The notes under the pieces are model-generated. The model was not told where the DNA came from, ran no database searches, and saw only the letters and a program-made list of their open reading frames with translations. The position numbers were made by a program, and so were the translations under genes. Shown in pieces: positions 43,347 to 53,876 of a stretch of DNA of 64,000 nucleotides; the stretch's first letter is position 1, and every line of letters starts with the position of its first letter. This DNA comes from Pseudo-nitzschia pungens (lineage: Eukaryota; Bacillariophyta; Bacillariophyceae; Bacillariales; Bacillariaceae): assembly GCA_037355855.1 (NCBI GenBank), contig CM074764.1, positions 3,968,001-4,032,000 of the forward strand, written 5' to 3'.

Positions 43347-44405
43347 ATGAATATCTCATCACTTGCATTTTGGCTCGCATCGTTGACGGCGGTCTTGCTA
43401 CTCGCATGGTCGTTTCAGTTGCAGCGCGATATCCTCAATGCCAGTCTACTAACGACGGAAACTTTGAACGCCCCCAAGGAGGTGACTAAGGGGGTGACTA
43501 AGGGGGCAATCAAGATATTGATATTTGGTGATCGAACTGCGCTTGAAAAATACCGTTGGAATACAGCCTCGTTGGAATGTTACGCCGGGCTGCAGAAGTA
43601 TGAAATCCAGTGGCTTTTCCCAGCCGCCAAATGCGAAGAAATTACCACGAATATCTTCTTCTCGAAACACTGTTCAGTTTACGAACATATGTTGACTTCA
43701 ACCGCTACCGAATGGTTCCTGGTACTTGATGGGGACAATTTTGTTGTAAACCCCAAGCATCGCATTGAATCGTACATTGACGATTCAAAAGATGTCATCC
43801 ATTATCTTCGTTTTCACAATAACGAGGTTATGGCTGGCAACTATCTAGTGCGCAACAACGAATGGGGGCGCAATTACGTGAAGGAATGGTATGGATACCA
43901 TGATACGAGCAAGTATAGCGGCATGAACGCGGACAATGGGGCGCTCCACTTTCATCTCCTTCAGCGCCTGGCTCCGAGCACTACGAACGGTTGGGAGGAA
44001 TGCAATCATCTCGGGAGAGTTGGTAGACCAAATGACTACCCAGCTTTTGTTACTTGTTTTCATAAAGTGGTCAGACAAACAGGATGCGTTGGTAAGGACT
44101 GGCCCCACGTTCGAATTATTTCGCACGGGATGGGATGGAGCGTTGACGCGTGGGTGCCAGAGCACATCTGGAGTGACAGTTCGTTTATGCAACATGCGGT
44201 AAAAGGCGAAACCAACCGTCTTCACAAATCTCAGTTTGTGTGCGACGAATCCTTCCAGAACTCCCCTCTCGTCGACTTTCGTGTGAACCAAGATTATTAC
44301 GATAGCATCATTGATCAACAAAGAAGAAACTTGCGCTTGCAATTTCATCCGTTAAGTTGGGACGATGCGTCGTGCATTGAACGAAACCAAGGAAAACTTG
44401 ATTGA
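43347..44405 (+). CDS. DUF273-like putative glycosyltransferase, type II membrane protein
   Basis: 352 residues. Residues 6-22 form a single hydrophobic segment after a short N-terminus, suggesting a Golgi signal anchor with a lumenal catalytic domain. The core EWFLVLDGDNFVVNP (D128-G-D130 as a DxD-type metal/nucleotide-sugar site), RFHNNEVMAGNYLVRN and NADNGALH match the pattern of the DUF273/GT-A family known from nematodes and some protists. The sugar donor and acceptor are unknown. A small VTKGVTKG duplication follows the stem. It is a complete frame without introns and a probable single-copy host gene between transposons. The start at 43347 gives the expected anchor; no better upstream ATG is evident. 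Confidence 0.72.
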   Translation: MNISSLAFWLASLTAVLLLAWSFQLQRDILNASLLTTETLNAPKEVTKGVTKGAIKILIFGDRTALEKYRWNTASLECYAGLQKYEIQWLFPAAKCEEITTNIFFSKHCSVYEHMLTSTATEWFLVLDGDNFVVNPKHRIESYIDDSKDVIHYLRFHNNEVMAGNYLVRNNEWGRNYVKEWYGYHDTSKYSGMNADNGALHFHLLQRLAPSTTNGWEECNHLGRVGRPNDYPAFVTCFHKVVRQTGCVGKDWPHVRIISHGMGWSVDAWVPEHIWSDSSFMQHAVKGETNRLHKSQFVCDESFQNSPLVDFRVNQDYYDSIIDQQRRNLRLQFHPLSWDDASCIERNQGKLD

Positions 44406-44677
44406 GGCGATGTTTTTTTTTTTCCTGCCGCAATCTATGATCGAGCATAATAAATATATTAGAGAATTTCTATAGCTATAGCTTAGTTGCGGCGGCAAAC
44501 ACCTAGTTGTTTTTTGCCCACCACGTCAAATTTAACTCGATTTTGGAAAGACGTTGTTAATTAAAATGTAATGGTCGAAGTGCGTGGTAAGATTGCTGGC
44601 AGCAACCGTGGTTGGTGGAGTGTCAGTACAATCGAAAACCTATTTCGAAGCAACTAGAGAAAACTGGAGCAAACTGG
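44406..44677. other. 3' flank of the glycosyltransferase-like gene
   Basis: GAGCATAATAAATATATT at about 44434-44450 is a likely poly(A) signal region. CAATCGAAAACCTATTTCGAAGCAACT at 44631 is shared with 24763 and marks the start of a dispersed repeat. Confidence 0.45.
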
Positions 44678-44940
44678 TGTTAAAATGTAGCTGAAACTGG
44701 TTTAAGCTGATAGATCCCAGGGCAGGCTTGGAGATATACAGCAAGAGCAATCAAACCGGTTGGGGTGCCGGTCTGTTCTATCGATAGTCTCGGATTCACC
44801 ACTACGACCGAACGAATCGATCAGATCTATTCTAACTACCTTTGGGGCTCAGTCAGTTAGATCTTAGGCTTGTAGTTCTACAGGGAGCTGCTCGGGGAGC
44901 AGGATGTAAGTATCAAGGTATTCAAATCAGAGTTAAACTA
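44678..44940. repeat. 263-bp direct repeat, copy 1
   Basis: It begins TGTTAAAATGTAGC and ends AGAGTTAAACTA. It differs from 45171-45433 by one base (CTCGGGG against CTCAGGG). With a 230-bp spacer the pair resembles a miniature LTR element (TRIM), but no clear target duplication, primer site or purine tract is seen. Confidence 0.75.
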
Positions 44941-45170
44941 GTTCTTGGAGTTTGAAGACGCCGTTTGTACCGTTTTATCCGCAATAATAAGAAGAATAAT
45001 AATACCTGGAACGGCCTCGCAATAGGGAGCTTGGTGTTCCAGTGTAGAATTAAAACTGTAAACAGCGTCGATTCGGTCTTTCGTCGTCGTCGTCGTCGTT
45101 GTTGTTCTTGTTTTCGTTGCTTGTAGATCTCCAGCTTTGCAAGCTTACAATAAGCTTGCGACTGTTAATC
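44941..45170. other. Spacer between the 263-bp repeats
   Basis: 230 bp with a GTC microsatellite (TCGTCGTCGTCGTCGTCG, about 45082-45101) and a CTTGCAAGCTTACAATAAGCTTG palindrome-like stretch. There is no gene. Confidence 0.5.
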
Positions 45171-45433
45171 TGTTAAAATGTAGCTGAAACTGGTTTAAGC
45201 TGATAGATCCCAGGGCAGGCTTGGAGATATACAGCAAGAGCAATCAAACCGGTTGGGGTGCCGGTCTGTTCTATCGATAGTCTCGGATTCACCACTACGA
45301 CCGAACGAATCGATCAGATCTATTCTAACTACCTTTGGGGCTCAGTCAGTTAGATCTTAGGCTTGTAGTTCTACAGGGAGCTGCTCAGGGAGCAGGATGT
45401 AAGTATCAAGGTATTCAAATCAGAGTTAAACTA
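45171..45433. repeat. 263-bp direct repeat, copy 2
   Basis: Near-identical partner of 44678-44940. Confidence 0.75.
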
Positions 45434-46108
45434 AAGATGTGAGGACAACAACCTTGTCGGGAATTCGACGTTGCTGTCTTGTTAATTCTACTGAGTGGTT
45501 GCTGCTGCTGCTTGTTTTCTTGTACTGTAAACTCAGTAGAAAATATTTTGTTTTCTTTACGCGCAGTGTGTGAGCGTTCATATGTAATGTATGTAGGGTT
45601 AAGGGTTTGTCAAACGAAACCGATTTTGGTTACAATTTAACAACTGGAGCAAACTCTAATTCATTATTTCTATTTTTGCAACTCTGCAAAAGCAAAATCC
45701 ACTAAACCACCTCTAAGAAATACAACCAAAATCGACAATCGACAATGGTGGAGACGCTGGTGGAGACGCGACAATCTTCTGGTGGAGACGCGACAATCGA
45801 CAATGGCGTTCAGCGCTCTTTTACAACGCCGGGGTATGTACCATCCTCGCTGTATCCGCAGTGAGCTCTCCCGTCGAACGGACCGATTGCTTCTGCAGCT
45901 CTGTAGATTTGTTGCTCTAGATCTACCAAATCTAGCTCCCCTCTTCTTGTATTGGTAAGTACCATCGATGCTGTAGCTAGATTGCCGTACGCCATTGTCG
46001 TCTTGAGATTGGTCGCAGCTTTGACGTGCCACTGCAGCCACACCACTGCCTCATTGTCGGTTGTTGCAGTACAAAAACAACGCGTCTAACCTAGCAAAAC
46101 CCATGTAC
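45434..46108. other. Repeat-derived DNA without a clear gene
   Basis: TCTAATTCATTATTTCTATTTTTGCAACTCTGCAAAAGC at 45654-45693 matches 24810-24850. GGTGGAGACGCGACAATC units lie at 45747-45802. The remainder shows no recognised protein. Confidence 0.4.
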
Positions 46109-46109
46109 G

Positions 46110-46545
46110 TTATTCGCTGCTGTTTGTTACTTGCTGTCCCCCCTGTGTATTATCGACGCGTTGGTTGCTGCTTGCTGCTTGCTGCCCCCCCCAGTGTATT
46201 ATCGACGCGTTGTTGCTGCTTGCTGTTCACTGTCCCCTGTTATTCGCTGCTTGCTGCTCCCCTATACTGGTATACTATCGACGCGTTGCTGTTTGCTGTC
46301 GTGTCGGTATACTATCGACGCGTTGCTGCTTGCTGTCCCCCCTGTATTATATCGACGCGTTGCTGCTTGCTGCTGCTTGCTGTCCCCCCCCTGTATTATC
46401 GACGCGTTGCTGCTGCTTGCTGTCCCCCCCCTGTATTATATTGACGTGTTTCTGCTTGCTGCTTCCCCCCCTGTATTATATCGATGTATTGCTGCTTGCT
46501 GCTTCCCCTCCCCTGTATTATATCGACGCGTTGCTGCTTGCTGCT
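46110..46545. repeat. 36-38-bp minisatellite outside the TIR elements
   Basis: It has the same GTATTATCGACGCGTTGCTG core as in elements A and B, about a dozen diverged units, several with TATATCGACG. No CGTCCGAAAAC terminus is visible nearby. Confidence 0.8.
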
Positions 46546-47142
46546 GGTGGAGACGCGACAATCTTCTGGCGGAGACGCGACAATCGACAATGGCGCTCAG
46601 CGCTGCTCTATTACAACCGTTGCCGATACTTCGAATTGCGCGAAAACCCGTCCGCCGTCAAACCGCAACTCCGGCGAGATAAAGAACAAGAACAACCAAA
46701 GATCTGGCGGAGACAACGCCGGGACGTCGTCGCTGCCCTGCTAAGTTGCAGTTTGCGACGCGCTTTGGCTCTGGTATCTGCCGGATCGACCACGCTCTTG
46801 CGGTGCATCTCCGTTCTGATCGATCTGGTCCACAAGCTGGGATTGGAAATCGATTGGGTGGGATACAGCCGCAAAAACTTCAACTCGCCCGGCGACCAGG
46901 CGTGGCCCCACCAATCCTTTCACCAGGAACTGGAGTACCTCTACGGTCTCGTCGGTCGAAAAATGAAGGAGGGGGTATTTTTGCTACGAAGGTCGATTTT
47001 TGAGCAGAAAAAAGGGCTCAAACACACTCTCAATGCAAGGGTTGCTCTGGACAAGAAAGATGGTTCAATGGGTGTGTTGCAACAGGATTTGGGCAATCAC
47101 CATGGTCCCGGTCGAAACAAGAAGGTGTTGTCAAAAGAATGA
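46546..47142 (+). pseudogene. Coding-like fragment fused to the minisatellite
   Basis: A plus-strand frame continues from the minisatellite through about 180 codons of mixed sequence (for example KLGLEIDWVGYSRKNF, then GLVGRKMKEGVFLLRR) and ends at TGA 47140-47142. The last third is the inverted homologue of 16616-17000. The composition is protein-like but no family is recognised. It is possibly a captured exon carried by a repeat. Confidence 0.35.
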
Positions 47143-48150
47143 ACAAAATCAGTGTTCTGACAACGGTGTCGAAACAGAGCCAGATAGAGCACGATTGATC
47201 CTACACTAAATTACGTAGAAATGTGTACTACAGAGTTTTTCTGAGTTTACGTCGATTCCGCATTAACTCCCCGAGTTAATCTGATTAAAAATGGGGGGGA
47301 TCAGCTGATAGGAACTTCGTAGTACTGCCACTACTCTACTAGTAGTGTAGTACTAGCTGATGAAAGTACCGGTAATCTTACCTCGTAGTAATCCACTAAT
47401 AAAAAATTGTATGATTTTGAACATGGTAGTAAAAATTACAGACTGATTCATACATACTCTACGTATTACGTACGGTATGGTACCAAAACTCAATTCAACA
47501 TTTAAATTCCCTTGTTTTTTAGGGATTTATTTTACCGAATCAATCAATCCTCGTAATCCACTAATAAAAAATTGTACGATTTTGAACATAAAAATTACAG
47601 ACTGATTCATTCATACATACTGAACGTATTACGTATGGTACCAAAACTCAATTCGATGCTCATACGGTCTGTAAACCTTTCTGGTAAGGTTTACCGCACT
47701 CATGCCATCTAATACCATACTAGCAGTAGCTACAGGCCAAACAAAATCCTTTCGTATTTATTGATTCTACTTGGCTCATCCCTGAACGAATCTAATATTA
47801 TTGCCACTGCTACCCTTAGTTACCAAACCAAAATCTATCCCTATTTGATTCTAGACATGTCCCTCTAGAGATGAATCTACTACTACTGCCACTACTCTAC
47901 TAGTAGTGTAGTACTAGCTGATGAAAGTACGTACCGGTAATCTTACCTCGTAGTAATCCACTAATAAAAAATTGTACGATTTTGAACATACCGTACGGTA
48001 AACCTTAGTACGTACGTAGTAGTAAAAATTACAGACTGATTCATACATTCATACATAACCTTTTCATTTTTTCCTACTACAAGTGTAGTAACCACCAGTT
48101 GCTACTACTATTACGTACTAGGAAAGGGTGGTAAAATCTTATTCGTAGAT
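47143..48150. repeat. Interspersed repeat X copies and flanks
   Basis: 47265-47335 carries the inverted GTTAATCTGATTAAAAATGG segment shared with 16620-16660. A CTACTCTACTAGTAGTGTAGTACTAGCTGATGAAAG block occurs twice (47332-47367, 47895-47930). 47505-47890 is the second copy of repeat X. 48068-48136 matches 15110-15176. Confidence 0.65.
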
Positions 48151-48735
48151 AATTTTTTCTCCAATTTTGGACAATTATTTTTGTGCGACGGAACATAAGG
48201 TTAATTACTACGAAGTAATCAGTTCTGATAAATATTTACGCCAAACATACTCGAAAATTCAATTGCCTACCTTCGACCAATATTACTTCTATTTTTTAAT
48301 TCATTCAATTCGCATCAATCACAATTGCCTTTCATACAACTATCACAAACATTTGTCTAAACCTAACTTTAAATCAACAAATATCATTGCCAAAAACACA
48401 AAAAATGTCAAAAACCACAACCACTATTCGCGGGGTAAGATTTAGTACAGCGATTCTTGCCAAGTCTACTGTTAAAAACAGTGAAAATTCAGTTTTTAAC
48501 TTTCCGTGCTCTCTCACACTCTCTCTTCTAACGAAGTAAGAGCTCCATTGTGACGGAGGTGTAAATACTCACAACTCCACTAATTGGACCTCAGGGGGTA
48601 GTGGAGTTGTATTCCGCGATCACGGCCTCTATTTTTTTTTAGTAAGGATAGCGTTACCGGTAAGGTTTTCCAAAATGTACTGGAACATGGTTGATTTTTA
48701 GTTTTTGAAGCATTTTTGAAATTCCCGAATTTGAT
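48151..48735. other. AT-rich DNA with no supported gene
   Basis: A 92-codon frame at 48167-48445 is K/N/Y/I-rich, as random AT-rich DNA would be, and is not called. TCTCACACTCTCTCTTC occurs near 48513. Confidence 0.4.
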
Positions 48736-49088
48736 GTGGTTGGACAATCACAGCTCCTACAACGAATCACCCTTGTTGGCTGGAAGGACTCATCTACTGT
48801 CTGCTTCTTGACCAACTGGTTTGAACACTACAATACTCTCTGCAAAATGACTGCTCCTGCTCTCCCTATGAAATACCACATGCTCTGCTCCACTCTCCTG
48901 AATGCTGTTGCTTGTTCTGATGCTCCCCTCAGTGATCAATTTTCTAAGGTCCCGATGCCTTCTGATTCTGTTGAAGTTCAACACATTCTCCAACTCAAGA
49001 CCACTCTCCTTGCCAAAGCCACCCAGTTGGATTCTCATGCTGCTCTCACCTTACCCACATCCAGAGCTGATATGAACTTCCAAGCCAA
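48736..49088 (+). pseudogene. Retrotransposon gag-like fragment, plus strand
   Basis: About 118 codons (LVGWKDSSTVCFLTNWFEHY, then PMKYHMLCSTLLNAV) have the helix-rich style of a retrotransposon capsid. The coding signal ends near 49088, where the opposite-strand gag fragment begins. The plus-strand frame stays open to 49560 only as antisense of that gag. No start, knuckle or pol is attached. Assignment is by style only. Confidence 0.35.
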
Positions 49089-50101
49089 TTTTCATAGTGC
49101 TTTCCCATATCTTGACTCCTCCATGATTGGCATGGTATTCTTCAATTGCGGCCTCTCGGGCTGCATTGATGTGGGCTTGGAAGGTTTCATTGCTTCCTGG
49201 TATCATGAACGCTTGAGTTTGCATGTGGAAGGACTCAGTTTGGTTGTTATTGGAGCCTTTGTTGTGGTTCTTGGAGAACCGGTTCTTGGGGCACTCAGAC
49301 CAGTCATGATTGTGACCGGGGATCCGGCAGGGATTGGACTTCTTCTTGGTCTGGTTTCCTTTATGATTGGAATTATAGCTGCGTTTACGAGAGTTACTGT
49401 TGTTCGAGCGCTTCTGCTGTTTGTGGTTATTCTTGTTTCCTTTCTTGTTAGCTTGGCGCTCGTGGCAGCTCATGTGGTCGACAATGTGCTGGACGGTAGT
49501 ATCTTCTTGAATTCCACTGTGGATAATGCCATAGCTTTCGATCCATGCAGAGGGGAATGAATGGAGAAGGATGGTTAGTTTCTCCACTCTGGAAAGGGGC
49601 GCGCTGCTCCCTTCTAGTTTCTGCGTGTATTTCATGAGGACAAGGATGCAATCCGCGTGTTCTTTGCAGGTGACTGAGGGCGTCTTTTGGCAGTCCTGGC
49701 TTCGAAGGTAGGTGTGCATGATGTCTCTAGCGTCCTTGGCATTGCAGTAGAGCTGGGTGAAGTCAATAAAGGCCTGTTCATATCCTCCAATCTCTTCTTG
49801 AGAGTATTGGTATTCTTCCGGGTCCAGCGGGTCTTTGATCATATCATTCCACTTGCTCTGGGCGTCTGTAGTGAGACAGCGACCGGTAGATGTTGACTGG
49901 GAGCCTCATGTACTTGGCGGCGTTCCTGAAAGATTCTTCTACAAAGAGCAATTCTTCCAGTCCTCCGGTCTCCGTGAACAGGAGGACCTTCATGCTGTTG
50001 GTCCGGTCATCGTCGACGTTGTACAGGGTGAAGAGCTTTGGCTTGGTTCGATCGAAGGAGCTCTTGTAGGCGATAGGAGGATCTCTGTAGATGCCGGCCA
50101 T
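49051..50101 (-). pseudogene. gag: copia-like Gag of a second family, frameshifted and truncated
   Basis: It reads from MAGIYRDPPIAY at 50101 to about 49860, then shifts one frame (near TCGCTGTCTCACTACAG) and continues DPLDPEEYQYSQEEI... to 49051. It contains a capsid-like region, a basic K/N/Q-rich linker and the knuckle CRIPGHNHDWSEC that is common in diatom copia gags. After HGGVKIWESTMK homology stops at the junction with the plus-strand fragment, so protease and the rest of pol are missing. It is a dead remnant. Confidence 0.65.
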
Positions 50102-50230
50102 GTTGCTTGATCTTAGTAGATATTTCTCTTGTCAAGGACACGAAGTGGTCCTGTTGTTGAGTTTGTTGATGAGTTTGGATTCAGTACTGAATACTACTGT
50201 CTTTCTACGTGAAGCGGACAGTAATTACTG

Positions 50231-50517
50231 TGTAACACTCTAAGGTAGAAAATTCGGAGTAGTATGAATAATTGTGTGTTATTTCACTTTACGAGGAGAT
50301 GGGATTGAAATTAAAAAGAGAGGAAATAATGAGCGATGAGGTCATCACGATTCTCTCATATAATCTACATCCCTGTATATAACATATATTCTGTATGTAA
50401 CCTTAATCGTATAATCGCTCTCTTCTGCGTGCCTGTTCATACATACCAGATATCCATACATGGATATCATGCATATTGAGTCCCACGTGGGATTCGGTTA
50501 ATTATTAATTCGTAACA
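50231..50517 (-). repeat. Candidate 5' LTR of the remnant copia-like element
   Basis: On the minus strand it starts TGTTACGAATTA and ends GAGTGTTACA, 130 bp upstream of the gag start. It contains CCCACGTGGGA and TATATCC-like motifs and a TATAACATATATTC stretch. No second LTR is in the window, so the assignment rests on position and TG...CA ends. Confidence 0.35.
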
Positions 50518-50906
50518 CTACTAGCCTACGCTAGCATGTTACAGAGCCCTCTTGCTAAGCAACTCTCTTCCCTACTATGATTCCAAACCAGTGTTTGGTT
50601 TGTCTCTCCTACAATTCCAAGCCAGTGTGTGAATTCTGTCCCCTATATGATGATCAATGTCTGTAGGGAATGCTGAGAAACAAATACAGAATGATCCCAA
50701 AAGGTAGATGATAATTAAAAGAAAAGCAGATTAGTACTAGTAAGCAAATTTACATCCACCCCTTAATGTTAGCAAACAATGAATAGTACTAGAAGACCAA
50801 GCACTCCTCTGTAAATAACAGCATGCAAGCTGATTGCAAATAGTAATAGCAGGGCAGCAAGCAAATTTGTAAGCAGAAAAGCAAGCAAAATAGTTAGCAC
50901 CCTGCA
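50518..50906. other. Intergenic DNA with no supported gene
   Basis: There is a duplicated phrase CCAGTGT(T/G)TG...TCTCTCCTACAATTCCAA (50590-50640). The rest is unremarkable. Confidence 0.35.
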
Positions 50907-51130
50907 CATCCAAGCAAAACAGCAAGCAAAACAGCAAGCAAAACAGCAAGCAAAACAGCAAGCAAAACAGCAAGCAAAACAGTTAGCACCCTGCACATCC
51001 AAGCAAAACAGCAAGCAAAACAGCAAGCAAAACAGCAAGCAAAACAGCAAGCAAAACAGCAAGCAAAACAGCAAGCAAAACAGCAAGCAAAACAGCAAGC
51101 AAAACAGCAAGCAAAACAGCAAGCAAAACG
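50907..51130. repeat. 12-bp minisatellite AAGCAAAACAGC
   Basis: About 16 near-perfect units are interrupted once by TTAGCACCCTGCACATCC (50980-51000), itself a copy of the array's left edge at 50894. Cys/Phe/Leu-rich frames on the minus strand are translations of it. Confidence 0.85.
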
Positions 51131-51887
51131 TTGCTTGGCATGTTGCTTGCTACTAGGCATGTTGCTTGGTGCTAGGCATGTTGCTTGCTACTACTAGGCA
51201 TGCTGCTTGCTAGGCATACTACTACTCAGCTCACTGCTCAGCATACTGCCCAGCATATTGCTCAGAGTGTTGCTTCTTGCTCAGTCTTTTCTTTGCTCAA
51301 AGTCTTGCTTGCGAAGCCTGTTGCTAGCTCAGCCTGCTAGCTTAGCCATAAGTTGGTAAAGTAGGAAGATTTTTCGAAATTGGCCCCCAAAAAAGTGTGA
51401 GGATGTCCCATGTCTATAGGAAAATCCCAAATTCCTGACTCTACTAGCGGTATTTAGTATTTAAAGTATGTATTCTTCTTCTCTGCCACGAGGTTGCTGC
51501 TGGGCACAACTGGCACTCCCTGCAGGATAGTCCAATAAGACGATAAAGTAAAAGCAATGAGACAAATGATGGAAATGGGCCGTATAAGGTCACCAAAACT
51601 ACGCAACTCGTGTTGTGATAATGCAAATGAATTACAAAGAAGTCTTATTTGGAGTAGAACTTTTCCAATGCGAGCACGGTCTAGTAAGTGACAAACCAAG
51701 TGCCGACTGCCCAATGCATTCAATGTTTGTATTCGAAAGAGGAGCAAACACGCATTCTTTTAATTCTTTGTTTTCTACTAATTAAGTCTTTATCGCCATA
51801 TTGCTTCGGGAAAGGTGCAGCTACATCGCATCGCATCGCATTGCATTGCATCGCATCTCATTTCATTTGATTTTATTTGATTTGATT
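51131..51887. other. 3' flank of the phosphatase gene with short repeats
   Basis: GCATGTTGCTTGCTACTAG units lie at 51138-51215. CATCGCATCGCATTGCATTGCATCGCATC lies at 51825-51855, just downstream of the stop. No gene is seen. Confidence 0.45.
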
Positions 51888-53834
51888 TTATTTCGGCGAA
51901 CCAAAATCGAGTGCCTTTGGTGGCATGGGTGCGGGCGTCGAGGCACCGACGCCGGGCTGCGGCTGCAGGGACACCAGAATGGCGGACAGGTTGTCCCGAG
52001 ATTCTCGGCCCAGGCATTCGTGGAGCAAGACATCGGCCACGTCCGGCAGGAGGGAGTCTGCCGAGGTGTGTTCCGACTTGTTTTTCAATTGTGCTTGCAC
52101 GAAATCCACTACATCCTGGTTTTCCATAACGTCCCAGATGCCATCGCAGGCCAACACCAGGAACAGATCTTTTTCCGGATTCCGCGTGTGGACCAGGACG
52201 TCGGCGACGGGCACGACAGCCTGTTCGGTTTCTCCCAGATTCTCGTTGGCTTTGTAATCAAAGTCCCCAAAGGCGCGCGAGACCGCCAGCTGGTCCTTGT
52301 CGTTCTTCAGAAGCTTGTGCACAAGGGTCTCCGTGCCGTCGTCTTCGGTGACGGCGATGCTCTGCACCTTGAATCCGGCCTTTTGGATCCGGTCGGCTTC
52401 GCCGGGCAGGTTGGGTTTGTGGTCTTCCGAGAGAGCCACGGCGATCGTGGATTCGTCTCCGGGTGTCGACGAGAGCGTCGTCTTGTCTTGCTTCGCATCG
52501 TCTTCGATCAATGCGGGTGGATCCGAAGATTCCCCTCCGGCACCAACCGGTGCGCTTTCGGTATGAGTCAACGCAAGGGCAATCGCCGGATCTCCCTGGT
52601 CGTTGCTGCTCTCGTCGCCAGGGTTGTCCGTCTCGACGGCAGCGCCGCTTTCTTTCCTTGCCAGGACGCAACGGCTGTCCCCGACGTTGGCAACAACAAT
52701 CTCTCGCTCCGTGACCAGTGCAAAGACTCCCGTGGATCCTCCCTCGGTGAGAAAGGCATCCTTCAGGTTGCGGTCGAGCCGCAAGCAAACACTCTTCCAA
52801 ACATCGTTCCAGTACTCGGCGGACGGCACGATGGTTCGGCATTCGTGGGTCGCGATGCACTCCCGCAAAACACCCGAGACACTGGACGCAATGTACTCGC
52901 TCACGCGTTTGTTGTCCCCGTGCCCGTCGCAGACGGCAAACAAGGCCATTTGTTGTCGCGAAAGCACCGGCAACGACGACGACGACAAACCCGTCGTGTC
53001 CGGTTGTTGCTGATGCTGCTGTTGTTGCTGCTGCTGCCATGTATTGACCGACATGGCGTCCTCCATGTATCCACGAAGGCCGGGCATGTCCGCGGTACCG
53101 TAGTGCAATCCGAGGCCGTCGATTCGTCCCATGCGCTCCTCGTTGGATTTGGCTTCTCCGAAAATGCTCAGATCGTTCCTGGAAAAGAGTCTCTTTTCGA
53201 GCGTCCGCTGGTTTTTCTTTGCCTTTGGCACCGGCGACGTCATGGCCCTGCCAAAGGCGGTCTGTCCCCCCAGATCCACCAGCCCCGACATGCAAGCACC
53301 AGCACCACCAGCAGCAGCGGCAGCCGGCAACGACGACAACGACGGCTCTCGAAAGTTGTACAGGGGCATCAGCAACTGGATCATCTCCACGTTCCCCCGC
53401 TCGCCGGCAATGTGCAGGGCCGTCATTCCGGACAGTTCCCGATCGAGGTGGAGGTCCGCGTAGGTTTTGCGGTCCCCGGTGGAGGAAGCGTATCCCTCGG
53501 CAAGGTCCAGGACGAGCTCGGCGGCGGCCACGTTGTTGGCGTAGGCGGCGCACTGTAGACTCGTGTAGCCATCGGGAGCGCTGACCCCCATCTTGGTCGC
53601 CCGCACCCTCAGCAGGTAGGCGTCCCGGTAAGAGTTGCTCTCGACCATCGACCGCATCCGCTTGAGGAGTTTCGGGAGCAGGGGCTGCGTGCTGGAACAG
53701 AGACGGAGAAACTTGTCGTTGTTCTGGCGTTCCAGCTTGGGCGACTTCATGAACATGGAGGTGTCTCGGCAGGCCGACAAGACCCGGGCGTTGAGTTCAT
53801 TCTCGTTTTCGCCAATTGTTTCGGCTGGTGTCGA

Positions 53835-53876
<42 letters not shown>

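Noticed and set aside
48167..48445. 92-codon frame
   Set aside because: Composition (N, K, Y, I, H) is what AT-rich random DNA gives; no start context, no homologue in the window.
49089..49560. Membrane-like C-terminal half of the plus-strand frame 48736-49560
   Set aside because: This part is antisense to the copia gag with the CRIPGHNHDW knuckle; its hydrophobic look comes from the Asn/Lys-rich sense strand.
50737..51160. Cys/Phe/Leu-rich minus-strand frames
   Set aside because: Pure translation of the 12-bp AAGCAAAACAGC minisatellite.
51801..53558. 585-codon plus-strand frame across the phosphatase gene
   Set aside because: It is antisense to a clearly conserved PP2C domain, has no family features, and arises from the GC-rich codon use of the real gene. 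The 431-codon minus-strand frame at 52258-53553 is rejected for the same reason.
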